Below are positions 59,001 through 64,000 of a stretch of DNA of 64,000 nt, piece by piece. The translations under genes were made by a program, and so were the position numbers. Every line of letters starts with the position of its first letter. Position 1 is the stretch's first letter. Source of the stretch: Ceratopteris richardii (taxonomy: Eukaryota > Streptophyta > Polypodiopsida > Polypodiales > Pteridaceae); the NCBI GenBank assembly GCA_020310875.1, contig CM035407.1:74119404-74183403 (forward strand), written 5' to 3'. The notes beneath the pieces are model-generated. The model was not told the origin of the DNA and ran no database searches. It saw nothing but the letters and a program-made list of their open reading frames with translations.

Positions 59001-61006
59001 ACTTACTTTATGACAAAAGTGTTCCATTACTCTTGGCAGCCCAACTTTTATTGAATCAAAGTGAATCTAAATGAATATCATAATTTTCCAACTTATGCTA
59101 CTCAAAGAATTAACTTAGATTCTTGGGAATTCTCAAATCTATGGCGGACATCTATTAGCATCTTTAAAGATTGAGTAATGTTTGCACAAAACATCTATTG
59201 GTGATGTTTAAATCATTTATCAATTCTAACTGACTAATCTTGACCGTTACATGAATGAGTTGGATCCTCTATCTAAGTCGATTCCAAAGGTTTTGAAAAG
59301 CAGGAAGGAAGAACAAATGTTTTTGTAAACAATCCAAACTTCTAACGCACTTACTCTCATTTGATAAAATCTTTGTGTGACTCCAAACTTTTACTTGTCA
59401 AAAATATATTGCAAACAAGGTTTTGAAACATTTTTATTTTTAGGAGAATCTAGTTGGATTTTCAAAACTATTTTAGGGGTAAGTTTTATTTATCATCTAA
59501 CCTCTCAAAACTAGAACGGTATCAAACATCCATGCAGCAATCCATCAAGCTTTTATTGAAGATATTTCTCATTTACCCAAAATATTAATGATTCAAAAGT
59601 GACAAACTTAATCATTCCTTTTTAGGATCTCTTAAGAATGAGTACTTTCAACTGGGTATTTAAAACTAAATTATTTTATCTATTCTTGGTCGAAAGGATC
59701 CTTTTCAACTTCTATTTCTTTAGAAATTTATGTAATATTTCTTATAGGGACACTTTACCCTGAATTATTCACAAATTTGTATCCGCATGTGGGTCATATT
59801 TATCCTAAAGTCCAAACACATCTCTATAGAGTACCTTTTTACAAAAATCCTTCGAAAGAAATTTAAGGATAAGGAATTACCTCTATCTTGATCTTTACTA
59901 GGTTTCAAGTGATTCCACCACAAGATCATTCAAGGATCTTAGGATTTGACTTATTTTTTCTAAGGGTTTTTTGAAAAGAGAGCAAATATATTCTAAATTT
60001 CTTATATTCAAGTTCCATTGATTCTTGACCAATTTGCATTGAAAAACATCTAAATATTTATTTTCTTTGGATTTATTTCTAATTGAGGTTTAAGTAGCTA
60101 ATTTTGGGATTTTCAATGAATCTCTCTACTTCTTAAGTCTAAGCATCCAGTAATTCCTTTGGAATTCACATTTAGGAAAGCCCTTTAACAATAGAAGAAT
60201 TAATGTTCTAGCTTCTATAGAGTTAATTATTGTAACTGTGGTTTTAGGCTAGAAACTTGGAACTCGAACAGCTTTTGACTTTCATACTTTCATCTAAATA
60301 AGCATATACATACCCTTTGACTAGCTTTTATAGTGTGAAACCACTCTTAGGGATACCATCTTTCATAAATATAACATTCAATAAATTTTCTTTCTAAGGA
60401 ACTTTTTTACTTTGCTAAACATGTATATCATGGAAGATATTTGTTTTTTTACTTTGTAACACATCAATTTCTATTACATGAAAGTTCTTGACATATGATT
60501 TTGTATCTTTATGATACCAACTTACTTTAAGAAAGCCGAAGCTACTTTAACTCAATTTTGGAGCTTTGAATCATTACTTGAGAAAAGATTCAACTTGGAA
60601 TTCTTTGCATCCCTTGAATGGTGCAAGGAAACCTGCACTTTTGGACAAGTACCTCAAGCTATATTGATTGCGTTGTTTTGATTTATAACTTATCATCCTT
60701 ATAAAAGAAGACTTGAAGAAAATAAATATCCTATATAGTGTTGCATATCAATAAATTCTTATGTGATATTTATTTCATTTGTAGTAGGTGAAAGAAGTTG
60801 GAGAATCTTGGAGAGGCTTGGAAAGTTGAGTTTTCACATGGTAAAGTTGGTCCAAAAAGGAGGATAAGACTAGCACTATCTTTTTGGATATCTAAATTAG
60901 ACCTTGTAGGCTTGTGGTTAGTGCAATAAAACCCAATAGGTACTTTGGAACATCAACAAGAACAAGCTGATGCAAAACAGATAATCACATGTCACAATTA
61001 TGTCAC
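59001..61006. other. No gene seen
   Basis: AT-rich single-copy-looking DNA. I see no protein homology, LTR ends or microsatellite longer than 20 bp. Confidence 0.5.
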
Positions 61007-61504
61007 CTATATATATACGTAGATAGATAACCTCATTGTGATCCCTTTTGATGAGTCAAGAAGGATTTGATTTTCTAGGTCTAGAGCCTTGAACTTGAAG
61101 GTGTGTAAACAACCTGTAGCATCTTCAAAACCTACAGGTTGTGACATGTATAGATCTTCACTAATCCAACCATTTGGAAATGCATTTTTTACGTAAAATC
61201 GGAGGAGGGTCCAATTTCTTGCAACAATTGAATTTATGAATGTTTTGATTGTAGTCATCTTTGCAACTAGTTAGAACATTTTCTCATAGTGTATACCATG
61301 AGTTTGTGAGCATCCTTTGGCAGCTAATCTTGCATTGTACGTGAAAATTGATCCACACAAATGTCTTTTGAGTTTATATATCGATCTCCAATATTTTTGT
61401 TTTGATTGAGTGACATTGGAAGCAAATCCCAAGTGTCCATCTCCTTTAATGCATCTATTTCTTCTTTCATGGCCTTGTTCGAAAACAATGTCGCGTGAGT
61501 CCAA
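61007..61504 (-). pseudogene. Copia reverse transcriptase fragment
   Basis: Minus strand. A first piece reads AMKEEIDALKEMDTWDL and YNARLAAKGCSQTHGIHYEK, the start of copia RT. The next frame reads TTIKTFINSIVARNW, NAFPNGWISEDLYMSQPVGFE, the palm region before the YVDD box. It ends near 61007. It continues the integrase part at 63 kb after an insertion of about 1.5 kb. Confidence 0.8.
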
Positions 61505-62989
61505 TATCCATTTAGGGTAGAAACCCTAATTTTGGTACTTAGTCATTTTTGGCACAAAAAGGGTAAAATTTTTATGAGCCTATCTTATAGAGCTTGAAGA
61601 GAGCTTTCCAATGGTATATGACATTTAGTCTTCAAAAATCACATTTGTGAGAAAACCCTAACCCTAATTTTCTATTGATTTAGGGTTTTGACCTCATATG
61701 ATAGCTCTCGGCACGAGGATCATAAAAATGTTGTCGCATCATTCATCAAGTAGTCAGAAGTGTGAAAAAGCAAGTCAAGAAGCTACTTTTTAAATTAGTT
61801 AAAAGCAACTTTAAAAATAAAGCAAACTCACTTTAAAAAAACGATTTAAGTTTAAAAAGTAGTTTTTCATTAAAAAAATCATCCAAGCTTTATTTTGATC
61901 GCTAGACATTGTGAGGGATATATAAGAAAGGCCTTAGGTCACTTTTGAGACATCCTACACCAATTGGCAATGCCAGTTTTTGGTCCCTTAGTAGAGGTGG
62001 TGCTCTAGCACACATGGGGCAGCCATGTGCACTCTAGGAGCATGTTGAGGAGCAGCTATGGAGTTCTTCTTAGAGAAGAGTGTGCTCACACTCTTGCTTA
62101 TGGAGAGGACATACCCATCAGTAGCTTGTGGTATGGATGAGGCATCTACATAATGTATTCGAAGATTGTCTTCTACATGAAGATTTCGGTGTACTTCAAA
62201 GACATTGGATGGAGGCTAACATAAGATATGCATCTTATGTTAAGAATTCAGGTACATATTCTCTTTAAGAATTCAAGTACATATTCTCTTTACGCACACA
62301 GGTACTACTTGGAGTTTATGGAGGCAGTGGCATCCATATTAGGAGGATTCCTATTCGGCATATCTAAAGGAGAATCAGTACATGCATGCTACATGCATTC
62401 GGATGAGGTGTTAGAGAAGGTGTTTCACATGAGTATGAGGATTTTTGCCAGCAACATGTTAGTATTCTAATGCTAATTCTGTAAGTATGTGATCTTTCAC
62501 ACACACATCTGATTAAGGGTCTTACATAGCCTAAAATCAGATTAGGGTTTGCTGAATATCAGCTCCAAATTGATCTTTGCTCTTTCTCTCACTCATATTC
62601 ACTCTTCTACAACCTATCAAGTCATAAATCTCATATATATTCAAATTTCTGTCCCTAAATCTGAATATTCTTGTAAATTTTGTACATTCACTCATCCATC
62701 TATTTCTGTTCACATAGAGTGTTTGAGAGTTTTGCTCCCATGTTGTAAATTGACATTTGTATATATGATAGTGTGAGTAAGCAGTGGCTTACGTAACACT
62801 TTACACATGTTGTCTAATCTTTCTCTATCTTTGTCCCATCATTTGTATGATTAAGTGTGGTATGTTCATATTTTGTCAATATTGGAAGATTACTGAAATC
62901 TGTGTTGTAGATCTTGGACCTATGGAACTATGGATGTGTGGTATTAAGTTATGGGCCTACTCAATTTCCAACACACCTTTTCCTAATTA
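61505..62989. mobile_element. Insertion splitting copia pol, possible solo LTR
   Basis: About 1.5 kb of non-coding DNA separates collinear parts of the copia polyprotein: YEEAKGDPN at about 63.0 kb and AMKEEIDALKEM at 61.47 kb. Its right end reads, on the minus strand, TGTTGGAAATTGAGTAGG, a typical plant LTR start. Nothing inside resembles a protein. A solo LTR left by recombination is the simplest reading, but I could not define the left end or a target duplication. Confidence 0.45.
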
Positions 62990-63996
62990 GGATCTCCCTT
63001 TGCCTCCTCATAGGTTGAGATTTCTTCTCAAATTGAGTTTTTTTCCAAGTAGATTGAATGCTTTGTAACAAATGTAATATCATATCCATACTTTTCTCAT
63101 TGTTTCTTCTCCCTTGTTGATCTTCTAGGGCCTTGCATGGAGCATTGTCCACACTCCTCCGTCTTTTCTTTGCCTCTTTTATTCCATAGTTCTTTATCCT
63201 TTTCCATTTCATCTTGGACATCATTTGTATCACTTCTTGGATCCTAGACCTATGTATCATGGTTGCTTCCTAATGTATGAGAATCAAAATCAAGATCATA
63301 TGGTCGAGTTACTTTTTTTTGTCTTCATCATACCACGATATTTGTTCTTCAAACACAACATCCCTACTTGTAGTGAATTGCTTGGTTGATGGATTATAGA
63401 ACCTAAACCCATATGCGTTGAATCATACCCAATAAAGAGTACCTTTGTTGCCCTTCATCTAGTCTACCTCTTATTTGTGATGGTACCTGAACATAAGTAA
63501 AAAAACCAAACATCTTGTGATGCCAAAGACTAGGTTTTCTTCCATGCCATGCTTCACATGGAGTTATACCTTGAAGTGATTTGGATGGTAGTCTATTGAC
63601 AAGGTGCATAATAGTTGAAATAGCCTCTGCCCATAGATTATGTGGCAACCTTATCTCTTCAAGCATTGTTCTTGCTAATCCAACAAATGTCTTGTTTCTC
63701 CTCTTTGCAATTCCATTTAGTTGAGGAGACTACATGGCAGTAACTTCCCTTTTGATACCTTTATCCTTCAAGAATTCATCAAACTCTTTGGAGAAGTACT
63801 CTCCCCCTCCATCAGATCTGAGCTTCTTGAATGATCTACATGTATGATTCTCCACATGTGCTAGATACTTTTTGAAGCAATCAAACACTTCATTCTTACT
63901 TTTGATAAAGTATAGAATAGTCCAACTAGATGGGTATAAATAAATGAGACATAATACCTTAATCCTACTAATGAAGATTCTTGAATCAGCCTCCAT
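62990..63996 (-). pseudogene. Copia integrase and linker
   Basis: Minus strand, running in from beyond the window. Integrase core: RSFKKLRSDGGGEYFSKEF (second catalytic Asp), then a stop in place of Tyr or Cys, NGIAKRRNKTFV (the catalytic Glu of the usual NGVAER is Lys here), MLEEIRLPHNLWAEAI, LPSKSLQGITPCEAWHGRKPS and KMFGFFTYVQVP. The linker has KALEDQQGRR and a charged run, then VTKHSIYLEKN and TYEEAKGDPN. This is a different copia family from that at 0-3.4 kb. Confidence 0.85.
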
Positions 63997-64000
63997 ATAG

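Overview
This window looks like a repeat-rich nuclear region of a land plant. It holds spliced genes with GT-AG introns, Ty1/copia and Ty3/gypsy retrotransposons, En/Spm (CACTA) DNA transposons, long (AT)n and (CA/TG)n tracts, and one plant-type BTB/POZ gene. The retrotransposon style and heavy microsatellite load would fit a fern or other seed-free plant, but the sequence alone does not prove the lineage. Almost everything is transposon-derived. The only gene I would call a host gene is the three-exon BTB/POZ gene at 52.2-54.0 kb.

Layout. 0-3.4 kb: the end of a copia LTR, its tRNA-Met primer site and a gag-pol cut off inside reverse transcriptase (+). 3.9-5.1 kb: a gypsy gag remnant (-). 7.0-13.3 kb: a nearly full-length decayed gypsy element (-). 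13.3-15.7 kb: a 2.4-kb inverted repeat with a TATA box in one arm. 18.6-21.7 kb: a second gypsy type (+) with an extra downstream ORF. 21.7-23.7 kb: short GC-rich repeats and CA/AT satellites. 23.7-33.3 kb: CACTA element 1. 33.3-38.3 kb: a third gypsy (-), itself interrupted by a truncated copia. 38.6-43.3 kb: CACTA element 2 (-). 44.6-46.8 kb: another gypsy pol remnant ending in a perfect palindrome. 47-52 kb: mostly non-coding, with a tRNA-derived SINE. 52.2-54.0 kb: the BTB gene. 54-61 kb: non-coding DNA with degenerate tandem copies of about 1.1-1.2 kb. 61-64 kb: a copia pol remnant (-) split by an insertion.

The most interesting part is CACTA element 1. On the + strand it carries a zinc-binding (Transpos_assoc-like) exon, a SET-domain (protein methyltransferase-like) exon and a multi-exon tnp2 transposase. 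Inside a transposase intron lies an imperfect inverted repeat with arms of about 395 bp. One arm encodes a fragment that I read as the SMC-hinge-region protein family of plant DMS3/GMI1; DMS3 is an RNA-directed DNA methylation factor. A transposon-borne hairpin made from a host silencing gene would be a candidate anti-silencing small-RNA locus. The known parallel is rice miR820, a CACTA-borne miRNA against the DNA methyltransferase DRM2. On the opposite strand, exons of a second transposase-like gene (TnpA/Transposase_24 type) lie on both sides of this whole unit, so the SET-tnp2 block is nested antisense or was inverted. All copies seen here carry stops or damaged splice sites, so any active system would have to be elsewhere in the genome.
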